Assembly: GCA_024516035.1 (NCBI GenBank)
Contig: CM044966.1
Location: forward strand, 1,578,221-1,642,220
Length of the DNA stretch: 64,000 bases
Source: Bactericera cockerelli
Taxonomy: Eukaryota; Arthropoda; Insecta; Hemiptera; Triozidae
Direction of reading: 5' to 3'
Part shown: positions 12,046-23,669 of the stretch, piece by piece
Layout: each line of letters opens with the position of its first letter
How positions within the stretch are numbered: position 1 is the stretch's first letter
Notes under the pieces: generated by a model
What the model was told of the DNA's origin: nothing
Databases searched by the model: none
The model's input: only the letters and a program-made list of their open reading frames with translations
Program-made: the position numbers and the translations under genes

Positions 12046-12312
12046 TTTTTTTTTTTTTTTTTAAGTGGGGTTTAACGCCGCTTTCAACTGCCATGGTCAT
12101 ATCACGACGGGAGTTTTACCCTCCATTCGCAGGAAACTCACAAACCTGCTACTCACATTGACCTCACCCAGCCTGAGTGGGGCCGGGAAAAGCCAGCGTC
12201 ACGAGAATTAGAATTAGAATGGTCACCCATCCAAGTCTTAACCTCGCTGGATGTCGCTTAACTTCGGTGTTCTGAAGGGAACCGGTGTATTCAACATGCC
12301 ATCGACGCTGGC
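12046..12312 (-). mobile_element. 5S rRNA-derived SINE, full-length copy
   Basis: Reverse-strand copy from a T18 tract (A tail) to GACGCTGGC. It is nearly identical to the copy at 13180, including TTGGATGGGTGACC and GTTGAATACACCGGTTC. Confidence 0.85.
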
Positions 12313-12689
12313 TCATCTATATTTTATTAGGTAGACTCTCAGTTTTTAATGCATTTTTTCTCGTATCTCTATATTCTCGAATATAGGGGAGACGGGAGGA
12401 CTGTGCTCAACTGCTCATGCATCCTGCACCTATAATAGTCCCAGCGAGAGCTAGGTCTAGCTAGGCAGTTAAAAAAAAATACATAAAAATATTTTCCCTC
12501 ACAAAAACTTTTGTGTATTTTTTTTTAATTTCTTTCTTTTTATAATTTTTTATCTTTGCTTTCCATGCATTTTTACTTTCCTTTTTTTATGCACTTAGGC
12601 ATTATCTGTTCAGTATTTACTACCTTCAATCGTAAGTGAAGAAAAAAAAAAAAACTCGGATTTTACTATCGTGAACTCTTTCAATTTTT

Positions 12690-12752
12690 TGTTGTTGTTT
12701 TTGTTTAACGTCGCTTTCAACTGCATTGCCATATCACGAACGGGGGTGTCAG
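12690..12752 (-). mobile_element. 5S-derived SINE tail fragment
   Basis: GTTTAACGTCGCTTTCAACT and CATATCACGAACGGGG only. Confidence 0.6.
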
Positions 12753-12849
12753 TGGTTGGTGTTGACCTTTTTTTTTTTTTTTTGGGACACTGAGAATAAG
12801 GCTTATTCACTTAAAACTGACCAATCTAACCATAGTGTCTTTTTTTCAA

Positions 12850-13160
12850 ATTTGGAATTGTAATTATAATAATATCTTTCTTTGTGTTATTATATCACAA
12901 TTTTAGTGGGTAGCGTAGAATTATATAGGACTTTTCTGTGTCTTTAATATTCTAATATCTTAGTTTTGCCTATAATTGCGCCACTGGTCGCTGTTCACAT
13001 TAAAGCAGCTACTCATTTTTCCTCACGAGGTATGAGTCGACCCGACCCCGAACACCGAAATACAGAGCAGAAAAAATCCTGCCCGCTGGGGATTGAACAC
13101 AGGACATTGGGTGTGCAATGCCTAGTGCGCTAGGTCACTCTGCCACGCCGACTACAATTT
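12850..13160 (-). mobile_element. tRNA-derived SINE, family A
   Basis: Reverse strand. TTTTTCCTCACGAGGTATGA and box B complement GGATTGAACACAGG. Confidence 0.75.
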
Positions 13161-13179
13161 TGGAATTAAAACATCAAAA

Positions 13180-13442
13180 GCCAGCGTCGATGGCATGTTG
13201 AATACACCGGTTCCCTTCAGAACACCGAGGTTAAGCGACATCCAGCGAGGTTAAGACTTGGATGGGTGACCATTCAAATTCTAATTCTCGTGACGCTGGC
13301 TTTTCCCGGCCCACTCAGGCTGGGTGAGGTCAATGTGAGTAGCAGGTTTGTGAGTTTCCTGCGAATGGAGGGTAAAACCCCCGTCGTGATATGACCATGG
13401 CAGTTGAAAGCGACGTTAAACCCCACTTAAAAAAAAAAAAAA
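13180..13442 (+). mobile_element. 5S rRNA-derived SINE, full-length copy
   Basis: The first about 110 bp follow 5S rRNA in order: GCCAGCGTCGATGGC, GTTGAATACACCGGTTC, CACCGAGGTTAAGC, TTGGATGGGTGACC, GACGCTGGC. The A-, intermediate- and C-box regions of the type-1 pol III promoter are recognisable. A body of about 140 bp (CTCAGGCTGGGTGAGGTCAA ... GCAGTTGAAAGCGACGTTAA) and an A tail follow. This is the reference copy for the family. Confidence 0.85.
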
Positions 13443-13559
13443 CTATCAAACCAATTTCATGAAACCATTTCAAAATGGACAAAGCAATCGTACAAAAGTT
13501 GGCGGTATAGTGTGGAAAAGAAAGAGCCATTTCCCATTTAAATCAGAAAATATTTTTCA

Positions 13560-13750
13560 TTATCATCATCGGTGGCGTCATCGTGAACGGTGGTAGCCAG
13601 ACAGTGGAGGAATGACTCAGCACTTCTACCACTGCCTAAAGGAGGCTAATAAAAGACCTCGTAAACCAAGCCAATGCTAGTCTACTCCCTGTTTATAGTC
13701 CCCAGCCAGACTGAAATATCTTTAGCGAACCAAAAAGGGAAACGCCACCA
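13560..13750 (+). repeat. Dispersed repeat G copy
   Basis: GGTGGCGTCATCGTGAACGG, CAGACAGTGGAGGAATGACT, AAAGGAGGCTAATAAAAGAC. Also at 26999-27150 (+) and 40220-40410 (-). Non-coding, class unknown. Confidence 0.7.
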
Positions 13751-13839
13751 ACACTCTTCTTTTAAATCAATAACAATATATCGCCTATTACTATACTGAC
13801 ACAATTTTTAACTAATGAATCCCATTTCCCGCCAGTAAG

Positions 13840-13985
13840 AATCCATTTTATAAAGTGGTCTACCAGTGTTATTATGTGGTCAATTTCCCAAACGGGAGGA
13901 CAACTTGTCATGTCCCAATTGGATTTTGAACCCGTGACCTCTGAATTGCCAGTGACACGCCTCGACCACTGAGCTTGCCGGGACA
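13840..13985 (-). mobile_element. tRNA-derived SINE, family D, decayed
   Basis: Reverse strand. AATTTCCCAAACGGGAGGAC and CACTGAGCTTGCCGGGACA. Confidence 0.7.
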
Positions 13986-13989
13986 AACG

Positions 13990-15040
13990 GAAATCAAGAA
14001 GGGTTAGAAGTAATTTTTCACCTGAAAAAAACTATTGAATTATTTTGCGGTTTTTTACAAATACCAACATAGGTAATATACAAATATAAAAATAGATAGT
14101 TTAACTTTATGAATATTCATACATACCTAGATACAAGGGAGAATCGTATAGCTATGGGTTAGATGATAGTTATCCGAAATCCAGGTACATCAATTAGTTG
14201 AATTAAGAGTGATTAACTCTTGTGATTTCAAAAATAAATAACACCCTGAATAAGAAAAAAATTAAGATTAAAAGAAAGTTAAAAATGAGGATCTTCTTTT
14301 TTCTATTTAAATATTTTATTTTTATAGGAACTTTCTTTTATGTGAAAAACTATACCTACATTATTTTTTACGGTATTTAGAGAATTTTAATTTATAATAC
14401 GAGGATTTTGTTTAAATTTTTTTTACAGAATCTTAGTAGTTTTTGTTGGCCTTTTTTTTTGCATAAACAACCAGATACCTATTTTTTTTCTCTCAAAAAA
14501 TTAGAACTATTAAGACCAAACAAGATATCTCGATCTCATACCTACTGTGTTGTAAGTACTTTAAGTTTTCTTGTCAATTTAAAATCTTGAAGCAACGTAA
14601 ACGATTATGTACTTATTATTTTATGGATCTTTTAAGCAATTTTAAGTATTATCAAATTGTCTCTCGCACAGTAATATTAAACTTGATAAACACCTTTCAA
14701 ACTATAGAAATTTTAATTAAAAACACACAAATGAAGTACCTTCTCAATAAGGTATACTTTATTTTTCAACACAATACTTCAGTTCCCTATGGTGCACGAG
14801 AAAATTCGAAAAATATGTTCACTCTCAAAAACTAAAAAACTACCCGAAAAAAAAATCACGAATATTTTCCGAACAAGAGAGGAGAATTTCACAAAAGCTT
14901 TCGTCAAAAATTGCAAAAATATATCACGGAAAAACGGTCGCAGATACGAGCGGTGGTTGCCTCGCGCGTTGCTGGCTGAAACGGGCAAAAAAAGAGACGT
15001 TTGATGTTCTTCAGTAGCTTCAACTGGTGAAAACCCCGAA
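13990..15040. other. No gene seen
   Basis: AT-rich to 14790. 14880-15010 is more GC-rich (GAGCGGTGGTTGCCTCGCGC) but shows no coding or tRNA-like structure I can defend. Confidence 0.5.
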
Positions 15041-16530
15041 AATGGGGGTGCAAGTGAGCGAAGGCGGTGGGAGAGGAAAGTGGGACGTTGTCGGGTGAAG
15101 TTTTGGGGGTGTTTTGGATGGGAGCGGTGGAAGTTTTTGGATGGAAGCGGTGGAAGGTTTTGGATGGGAGGGGTGGGAGTTTTTGAATGGGAGGGGTGGG
15201 AGGTTTTGGATGGGAGCTGTGGGAGTTTTCGGGATGGAGGAGGAATATTTTGGAGGGCGGTGGGGGGATGAAAGAAGGAAGTTGTCGGGTGACGTCTGGG
15301 GGGTGTTTTGGATGGGAGGGAGGTTTTGGTATGAAGAAGAAGTATTTCGAATGGGTAGAGAGGTGTACTGAGATTGGGTGAAGTTTGAGGATGTTTTGAA
15401 GAGAGAAAGAGGGTGGAAGTGTTTTTGGATGGGAGCAGTGGAAGAGAGATGGCTGAAAGAGAATGGTGTTCTGAGATGGTGAGGGACGCTGTTTCTGTTG
15501 GGGAGATGCGAGGGTTTGGATGGAAAGAATGAAATGGGGTTGGATGGGAAGAGAGAGTGTTTGGATGGTAGAAGAGGGAAGATGGGACGTTTTAGTATGG
15601 ACGAGTGGAGATTTTGGGAAGGGAAAAGAGAGAGGTTACTCGCGGTTGTAGAGACGGGTGTTTTGAGAAGATAGCGAGGGAAGCTGTTTCAGTTGGGAGA
15701 TGAGAGGGTATGGATGAGCAGAGGAAGTGTTTGAATCGTAGAAGAGGGTAGATGGGACTTTTTAAAAGGAGAGAATGGAAACTTTTGAGATGGGAAAAGG
15801 GAGAGGTGACTCAAGGTAGAAGAAGTATGGGTTGGGGTTGAGAGGGAGAAGACAGTCCTTTTAAAGAAGAGAAGAAATGGTGCGCGGAGAGGTTCCAAAG
15901 TGGAAAAAGCGAGAGGGGAGACGCTTTGGGATGGAAAATACAGAGATGCATGTTTTGGAAGAGGAAGAGAGATTTTTGAGATGGTTGAAGATTTGAGGAA
16001 GGTTCAGTTGGAGGAGAAGAGAAGAGTCCGGTTAGAATGGAAGAAGGATATGAGATATTAGAACCAGGGAAAGAGAAGACTTTGCGATGGAAGAGACGGA
16101 CCTTTGGAATGGAAGTGAGGAGCTTTTTAGGATGGAAGAGTGGAGAGACGACGAAAGGGATTGAGAGAGAGAGAGAGAGAGATTTTAATATGAAGGGGTG
16201 GAATGTGAGTTGACATGGAGGAAGTTAAGGGTGGTTTTAGATAGAAGAACAAATGTTCTTTTAGGATGGGAGGACTTTTTCAAATGGAAAAAATGGAGGG
16301 GTATGTTTTGAATTAGATGATGTTGAGGAAGGTAGACTTGGGATACACTATGAAGTGGAGTTTAGGTTGAGAGAGACGAGACGTTCTTAGATGAGAGGAT
16401 GGAAAATTTTAGGTGGTTATTTTTGGGGTGAAAGGGAAAGAGACAAGTTTGGGTGGCTTTATGGTGGTTTTGGATAGAGAAAAAAAGTTTTTTGTGGAAG
16501 AGAAAGAAAGGATTTTTTGGGTGTAGCTTT
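15040..16530. repeat. G/A-rich, C-poor tract with degenerate TTTGGATGGGAG units
   Basis: Phrases such as TTTTGGATGGGAGCGGTGGA and GAAGAGGG recur irregularly for 1.5 kb. The + strand is strongly purine-skewed. Short ORFs (Trp/Gly/Glu-rich) follow the repeat. No gene. Confidence 0.8.
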
Positions 16531-16756
16531 CAACTGCATGGTCATATCACGACGAAGGTTTTACCCTTCATTTACTCAAAAACCTACTACTTGATTTAAC
16601 CTCACCCATTCTGAGTAGGGAAAAAAATATCCAGCATCACGAGGTTTCAAATTTGAATGGAATGGTCACCCATCCAAATCCTAGCGTCGCTAGACGTTGC
16701 TTAACTATATTGACTGAATGAGAACTGGTGTATTCAACGTGTCATTCACGCTGACT
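16524..16756 (-). mobile_element. 5S-derived SINE, diverged copy
   Basis: Body and 5S head on the reverse strand with many substitutions. Follows the G/A-rich tract. Confidence 0.75.
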
Positions 16757-16900
16757 GAAAAAGTTTTGTGTGGAAGAGAAAGAGAGTTTTCTGAAAGCAG
16801 TGAAGTGTCTCTTTTTTTATATACACTTTGTTCACACCACGGCTGAGGTGTTTGTTTTAAGGGTGTTTCAGAAGTGCAAGAAGAGACATTTTCGAATAGA

Positions 16901-17126
16901 CAGCGTCAAATATTCACCTTGAATACACCAGTTCTCATGCAGTCACTGATATTAAGCAACCAATGTCCAGCCGATTCGAACCCTTGTGATTCTGGCTATC
17001 TCCGGCCGCACTCAGGCTGGGTGAGGTTAATTTGAGTAGCTGGTTGTGAGTTTCACGCGAATGGAGGGTGAAGCCCCTGTTATGATGTGACCATGCAGTT
17101 GAGAGTGACGTTAAATCCAAATAAAC
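16901..17126 (+). mobile_element. 5S-derived SINE, diverged copy
   Basis: CAGCGTCAAATATTC, TTGAATACACCAGTTCTCAT, then body CTCAGGCTGGGTGAGGTTAA. Together with the copy at 16524 it makes an inverted pair 145 bp apart. Confidence 0.75.
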
Positions 17127-17319
17127 CACGTTAGAATGTTAGAGAGAGTTAGGACATGTTTTGGTATTGCAGACGTGAAGAGAGGTTGGTTGGTTCATGC
17201 ATTAGTATATCAGTTCTCGTAAAGTTGATGCTACCCACTAAAATTGTGACATAACTATCTCTTTATAAATACATCTAACATTATATCTATTTATTTCTCT
17301 TCCTTTTCTTATAATTATA

Positions 17320-17525
17320 ATAATATCGCCTTATTCATACTGCCCGATTAAGATTATTAAAGTCCCAGTATTCCATGCAGTAAGCCCAAAATATATTATT
17401 ATACGGTAAAAATCCCAAATGGGAGGATAACTTGTCATGTCTCGGCTGGGTTTCGAACCCACGACCTCTGGAATCTCTGGATTAACAGAGTGCCGCCTTT
17501 ACCACTGAGCTACCAGGACAGACTA
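17320..17525 (-). mobile_element. tRNA-derived SINE, family D
   Basis: Reverse strand, from CTTATTCATACTGCCCGATT to ACCACTGAGCTACCAGGACA. Confidence 0.8.
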
Positions 17526-17654
17526 TTTAATAACACCATTACATGTATATGCCAATTTTCCTTCTTTTTTTCTCGCTCTCATATGAATACACAAAATACT
17601 TACACATTAATATTCTGCCAATATCTTCCCATATGTCAGATTAAACTCTTGTAA

Positions 17655-18455
17655 ATATTTTCTCTCCCTCTCTCTTTCTCTCCTTATGTCATCCTCATTT
17701 CATTTTTATCTCTCTTGTCTTTCAGTCTTCTCTTATTCTCTTTTTCTATCCCTTCTACACTCTCTTTCGCTTTCGCTTTCTATCTCTCTTTCCGTTTTCT
17801 TTATTTTTCTTATAGCATCTTCCAACTCTCTCTTTCCTCCTTCTTTCGTTCTTTGTTCTCTTTTCCCTCTCTCTCTCTCATTTCTTATTTTTTCTTTATC
17901 TTTTTTTCTCCCTCCTTTCTTTTTTCTCTTTCTATCTCTCTTTTCTTCTTTTTAATTTCTCTTTTACCATCCGCTAAATTCTCATTCCTTATCCTTCTCT
18001 CTATCTTTCTTTTACCCGTCTCTCTCTCTTTTCTTCTTGATTATTTCTTCATCCTTTATCTCTTTCCTTTTCTGTCTCTCTTACACTTTCTTTCATTTTC
18101 TGTATCTCTCATCTTTCTCTCTCTTTCCCTTACCTACTATCTATGTTTCTTTCTTTTTTTCCATCCCTCACAATCTCTCTTTCCTTCTCTATTTCTCTTT
18201 TTCTGTCTCTCCTACTCTCTATCTCTCACTTTCCATCTCTCTGTAGTCTCTATCTCTCACTTTGAATCCCTCTTACTATTTCTATCTGTCTCAACTTTGT
18301 CTTTTCTTTAAATTTCTCCTACTCTAACTCTCTATTTTTCTCACTTTCCATCCTTCCTACTCTCTCTTAACCTCTCCCACTCTCACTTTCTCTCCTTCCA
18401 TCCCTCGTACTCTCTCTCTCTCTCTCTCTTATCTCTCTCTTTCCGTGTCTCCGTC
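17655..18455. repeat. (CT)n-rich region, 0.8 kb
   Basis: Degenerate CTTT/TCTCTC mixture. Its 198-codon Phe/Ser/Leu frame is a by-product. Confidence 0.9.
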
Positions 18456-18589
18456 ACAAAATCCGAACGGACGTGATTTGAGGCAAGTTCATCCCAAAGT
18501 AAATTTATCGTTCAAGCAATTTTCCCAGACTAAGTACAGACTTTAGACTTTCTCTACGTCACGTATTTCTCGTGTACCACCGTGCATAC

Positions 18590-19640
18590 CTATAGGTACA
18601 TGGCTGATAATACCACTATAACCACTTTACCCTCCCACTATTCCCACTTTCCCCTCCCACTATACCCACTTTCGCCTGGTACGATACTCACTTTCCCCTA
18701 CCCTACCACTATACCCATTTTCTCCTACTCTACCACTATACACACTTTCCCCTACCCTACCACTATACTCACTTTCCCCTACCCTATCACTATACTCACT
18801 TTCCCCTACCCTACCACTATACCACTTCCCTACCCTACCACTATACCACTTTCCCTACCCTACCCACTATACCCACTTCCCTACCCTACCACTATACCCA
18901 CTTTCCCTACCCTACCACTATACCCACTTTCCCTACCTTACTACTATACCCACTTTCCCTACCCTACCACTATACCCACTTTCCCTACCTTACTACTATA
19001 CCCACTTTCCCTACCCTGCCACTATACCCATTTTCCCTACCCTACCACTATACCCACTTTCCCTACCTTACTACTATACCCACTTTCCCTACCCTACCCT
19101 ATACCCACTTTCCCTACCTTACTACTATACCCACTTTCCCTACCCTACCTATACCCACTTTCCCTACCCTACCACTATACCCACTTTCCCTACCCTACCA
19201 CTATACCCACTTTCCCTACCCTACCACTATACCCACTTTCCCTACCCTACACATACCCACTTTCCCACCTACCACTATACCCACTTTCCCTACCCTACCA
19301 CTATACCCACTTTCCCTACCCTACCACTATACCCACTTTTCCTACCCTACCACTATACCACTTTCCCTACCCTACCACTATACCCACTTTTACCCTACCT
19401 ACACTATACCCACTTTCCCTACCCTACCACTATACCCACTTTCCCTACCCTACCACTATACCCACTTTCCCTACCCTACAACTATACTCACTTTCCCCTA
19501 CACTACCACTATACTCACTTTCCCCTACCCTACCACTATACCCACTTTCCCTACCCTACCACTATACCCACTTTCCTTCTACCTTACTACTATACCCACT
19601 TTCCCTACCCTACCACTATACCCACTTTCCTCTACCACTC
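18590..19640. repeat. 26-bp minisatellite, about 40 copies
   Basis: Unit ACCACTATACCCACTTTCCC TACCCT. The + strand has almost no G. The left end has a slightly different unit (CACTTTCCCCTACCCTACC). 26 is not a multiple of 3, so the 374-codon frame cycles through all three readings. Confidence 0.9.
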
Positions 19641-19659
19641 TACCCTAGTGTGTGTATGT

Positions 19660-20032
19660 GTGTGAGTGTGTGCGAGCGAGAGAGAGAGAGAAAGAAAGGG
19701 GAATAGAGAAAGAAAGAGAGAGATAGAGATCGAGCTGAAATTAAAGTAGAAATGTGATGTCGACTGGGGAAATATGTAATTTACGAAAAGCTAAACTTTC
19801 GTACTTTTGTTCTAAAAATTTAGAGAATAAGTCTGGCCTGTTTTTGAAATATTGTGCGTCTCGGAGACCTGGATCTCCAAAACATTGACAGTGTGTATCT
19901 GTATCCGTGTAACCTAGATACAGTAGGTAGTTTTTACGTGTGAATGTGTGTGAGAGAGAGCAAGAGAGAGAGAGAGGGAGGGATAAAGAAAGGGAGAGAG
20001 AGAGAGGGAGAGAGAGAGAAAAAGATAGACTA
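19660..20032. repeat. (GA)n tracts flanking 200 bp of unique DNA
   Basis: 19676-19735 and 19950-20025. Nothing recognised between. Confidence 0.8.
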
Positions 20033-20389
20033 CACTAAGTAATACAAAATGGAACAGCAAGAGTCGGTCACCTGCATAGAAATATCATTTGTTATGATAT
20101 TTCTATGGGATAATGTTAATTCTCTTGTAATACCTATCATAATTTGAAGAGAATCGGTTGAGAAATTTTCTAAAATTATACAAGTGATTCAGTAAAAAAT
20201 CTCTGATACTAGGTAGCAATAGTAAAAGTTGAAAAATTTGATTACCACTTAACGAGGAATAATTTATTTGCAGTGTATTTTTCAAAAAAAGATTGGCGTG
20301 TTGCATACTTGCTTAGTATTTTAAATTTGTAGGCGTAATATTTAGTATGGCATTTCGATGTACATTTTAGCTGCATTTTTTTTTTGTAT

Positions 20390-20672
20390 TATTAAAAAAA
20401 AATTCCAGGTTTGGTTTTTTCCAAATATTTCCAGTTTCTTCCAAGTTTAGCTCCCATCTATTTGTGAAAGAAAAATGTGTTTCGGTACTTTTAAAAATGA
20501 TAAACAATGGACTCACTTAACCTATAAAAGAAATGGAAGCTAGAATTTTATAACTCCATTTTGGTTGACCAAACTGGAAGAAGATTTTTCCTTTTCCAAA
20601 AGAAAAATGACTTTCTTCCAATTCGTCTATTTTTTTCCAATTGAATCCACTTTGGTTGGAAAGAAAAATACG
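20390..20672. mobile_element. MITE family K, copy 2
   Basis: AAATGTGTTTCGGTACTTTT, TTTTGGTTGACCAAACTGGA, AGAAAAATGACTTTCTTCCA, ending TTGGAAAGAAAAATACGGCT. Confidence 0.7.
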
Positions 20673-20727
20673 GCTTTTATATCTCTTCGCTGAAATCCAT
20701 GGAGGAATGAGTAGTGGAGACGTCAGT

Positions 20728-21002
20728 TTTTTTTTTTTTTTTTTTTTTTTTTTAAGTGGGGTTTAACGTCGCTTTCAACTGCCATGGTCATATCACGACG
20801 GAGTTTTACCCTCCATTCGCAGGAAACTCACAAACCTGCTACTCACATTGACCTCACCCAGCCTGAGTGGGGCCGGGAAAAGCCAGCGTCACGAGAATTC
20901 GAATTTGAATGGTCACCCATCCAAGTCTTAACCTCACTGGATGTCGCCTAACTTCGGTGTTCTGAAGGGAACCGGTGTATTCAACATGCCATCGACGCTG
21001 GC
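20728..21002 (-). mobile_element. 5S rRNA-derived SINE, full-length copy
   Basis: Reverse-strand full-length copy with an A26 tail (T-run at 20728-20753). Few differences from the 13180 copy, so recent. Confidence 0.85.
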
Positions 21003-21049
21003 TGACGTCAGGTTTAAATTTCATGCGGTAATTCATACGTCGTCCCATG

Positions 21050-21780
21050 GCCAGCGTCGCTTCCGAATACACCGGTTCTCGTAAGATAAAAAATATACCT
21101 CGACAATATACCTCGACTCTCCATTGATTTCCTCCCTCATAACTTACAACGCACATTCCTCTACTTTAGACCTTAGTAATAATATTACCCCAAGAAATGT
21201 GTAAAGAGGCTTTATCCTTTCCCCTGTAATATTTTTTAATTTTAAAATCCCGTTACCTGTTTACGTAATTGCATATAATATGCGTGTAAACAGAGATAAA
21301 AAAAAAAAAGATCACCGAAGTTAAGCAACGGCAACGTTGCACATAGGGGTATTTGAGCAATCTAGCTGGACAAAATTATTTTTCGTGTTTTACTTATTTA
21401 GATGCTGCTATTCAATGTTTTTACACTATTTAGAGTATTTTCCTAACCTCGGGCTACCCAATATACAGGGTCCGGCAAAAAAAAAGGAGCCACTCGAAAT
21501 ATCTAGAGAACGGGTGAAAATTTTAAAAAATCTTTAATCAAGTGTACCATTATATCGAGGGGAAATATTTTTTATTAGGTTTTGATTTTTTATCATTACA
21601 CGCACATTCGCACAACGCGTTGTGCAAAGTAAAGACTTCGTGATTTTGCTGACATTCCGGCCCAACCCAGACAGCGTGAAGTTAATGTGGGTAGCAGGTT
21701 TGTTAGTTTCCGGCGAATGGAGGGTATAACACCCCCTCGTGATATGACCATGCAGTTGAAAGCGACGTTAAAACCAAAAC
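21050..21780 (+). mobile_element. 5S-derived SINE fragments (21050-21083, 21311-21330, 21640-21780)
   Basis: Three collinear pieces: the head GCCAGCGTCGCTTCC with ACACCGGTTCTCG, the middle GATCACCGAAGTTAAGCAAC, which reads like unmodified 5S rRNA, and the body with CGAATGGAGGGTATAACA. AT-rich inserts split them. Confidence 0.6.
21205..21305. repeat. Repeat shared with 47130-47235 (inverse)
   Basis: CGTTACCTGTTTACGTAATT and TGCGTGTAAACAGAGATAAA are the complement of sequence at 47130-47235. Short dispersed element. Confidence 0.6.
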
Positions 21781-21834
21781 ACCCTTAGAGCATATAACAA
21801 TAAATTAATTTATTATCTTTTTCTTCTTTTAATC

Positions 21835-22180
21835 TATCTGATCCCGCTTACGCAGGGTCGACGATGTTCAACCATATGATTGAGGTTGTTTGGTTTTTGC
21901 ACATTTTTTTTCACGGCTGAATACCCTTCCTAACGTCAACGATTCTATTTTGATTTAACGGCCCGGATTAGGACGGGAATTTTACCCTCCATTAGCTGGG
22001 AATCGCGCCATCTACCCACTTTAACTTCACCTAGCCTGGGTAGGGCCGGAAATGCCAGACCCACATGTACGGAGGAAAAATAATAAATATTCTGTGTGAA
22101 AATCTGATCCGACCGAGGATCGAACTGAGAATCTCTGGACTATGGGCAGTAGTGACAACCGTTACGATACGGCTGGCTAA
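21835..22180 (-). mobile_element. tRNA-derived SINE, family E
   Basis: Reverse strand. CCCGCTTACGCAGGGTCGAC through ATTAGGACGGGAATTTTACC to GTTACGATACGGCTGG. Confidence 0.75.
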
Positions 22181-22480
22181 ACCAAATGACATAGGTATAA
22201 GAAGAATAATTAATTTGTTACTGTTGTAATTTCCTTTGTGTGAAAACTAACCAAGATGGTAGATGTTGTAATTTCCTCTGTGTTAAAACTAACCAAGATG
22301 GTCGATATTGAGAGTGAGAGTGAGAGAGAGAGACAGTGAGAGAGAGAGAGAGAGAGAGAAAATAATAAGTACATGTACAATTCAATAAGAATGTAACTAA
22401 CTTTGATTTTTATTTTCTATGGATAACTAAGTACATATAATTTTAGATACACAATATAGGTACATGATTGATAAACATAA

Positions 22481-23023
22481 TTATATTCTATTAAGCACGG
22501 ACATGATGATCACAGGGACACGGGTGCAATGTTGGCAAATCTTGGATGGTACGGAGTTAGCACAGAACCATTACTTAGAGAAGGAAATCCTCAGAATAAT
22601 GAAGCAGGCTTGGTTGCTGATATTGTAATTCCAGGGTTCTGGGAGACGGGTAGATCAGCGTTTTTTGATATTCGCATTACTAATGCTGACGCTGCATCTT
22701 ACTCTTCCCAATCATGGGATTCAATATCCGCTAACCAGGCTAAAGAAAAGCACAGGAAGTATGATGGCATTGTTGAACAACTCAGAGGATCTTTTACACC
22801 TCTGGTTATATCATGTGATGGGGTGATGCACAAAGAATACGACCAGTTTCAAAGAAGAATATCAGAAAGATTAAGCGAAAAATGGAAGAAACCATTCTCA
22901 ATGATCACAGCTTGGGTGAGAACTACCATACAATTCTCACTCATTCGAGCTGTGTCATTGAGAATTCGTGGTTCAAGAAGAAGAATTGTCCCAACACCCT
23001 TTGAAGATGGAGCTGGCATCTAA
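22481..23023 (+). mobile_element. 3' end of non-LTR retroelement ORF with PD-(D/E)XK-like endonuclease domain
   Basis: The frame is open from 22481 to the stop at 23021. It reads [16 protein letters not shown], then [57 protein letters not shown] and a last block ending [12 protein letters not shown]. The D...FDIRI...K..KY spacing fits a restriction-endonuclease-like fold, and this protein type occurs at the C-terminus of reverse-transcriptase ORFs in many animal genomes (from memory). No RT domain lies upstream, so it is a 5'-truncated copy. The frame shows no internal stop, so insertion may be recent. Confidence 0.75.
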
Positions 23024-23254
23024 AACATATAATTGTCTTTTAAAGCATTTATTAATATTATAATTTTTAAATATATATTTATAACTTTTATGTTAAAGTT
23101 AAAAAAAAATAATTATATTCTATGGGTACGTTTGCGAAATTTAATTTCAATAAATGACAAGACACAAAAAAATGTTAACAATATAGGTAATCATAAAATA
23201 ATTACCTATGTGTCCATCAGAGACGAACAAATACCTTGAGGTGGTGTAAGAATT

Positions 23255-23600
23255 GAATAGACGCGCGGATCCAGTGCCTAGGCTGCTTCATTGCTATGCG
23301 GAAGGTCCCGGGTTCGAACCCTCGCGCTGACAAGAAAAATGTATTTAAAAATTGGTGACTTTGGCCTCTTTTAAAGTCAGTAGGTGAGTGGTAAGATGCT
23401 TCAAAATATGTTTACAGTTGTTTGTAAGGGATACCTTTCGGTGCGATCGTGTTGACCCAGCACCTGAATGGGAAGTATTGTGTCACTTCTCGCCCATCAG
23501 AGGGGAGGCATACTACGGGATGGGCAGGCTACAACACAGACCACAAGCGTGTACAGTAGCTCTTGTTTCATGGCTGCGAAATACAATGAAGCGGCAAGAC
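23255..23600 (+). mobile_element. tRNA-derived SINE, family F
   Basis: CGCGCGGATCCAGTGCCTAG, GGGTTCGAACCCTCG, GTGTCACTTCTCGCCCATCA, and AAACAAATTCAAAATAAATC tail. Confidence 0.75.
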
Positions 23601-23669
23601 AAGAAACAAATTCAAAATAAATCGGAGATAAGATGAAAAATGAAATGACAAATAATGACATGACAAGAT

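Noticed and set aside
14408..15004. Chain of short + strand frames
   Set aside because: Lys/Phe/Asn-rich chance frames in AT-rich DNA. No phase-consistent splice borders found.
18582..19706. 374-codon open frame rich in Tyr, Pro, Leu, His, Thr
   Set aside because: It is the translation of the 26-bp minisatellite. All three frames are open because the unit lacks stop-forming bases.
21308..21345. Genuine 5S rRNA gene
   Set aside because: Only 20 bp match 5S. The rest of the gene is missing, and the fragment lies among SINE pieces.
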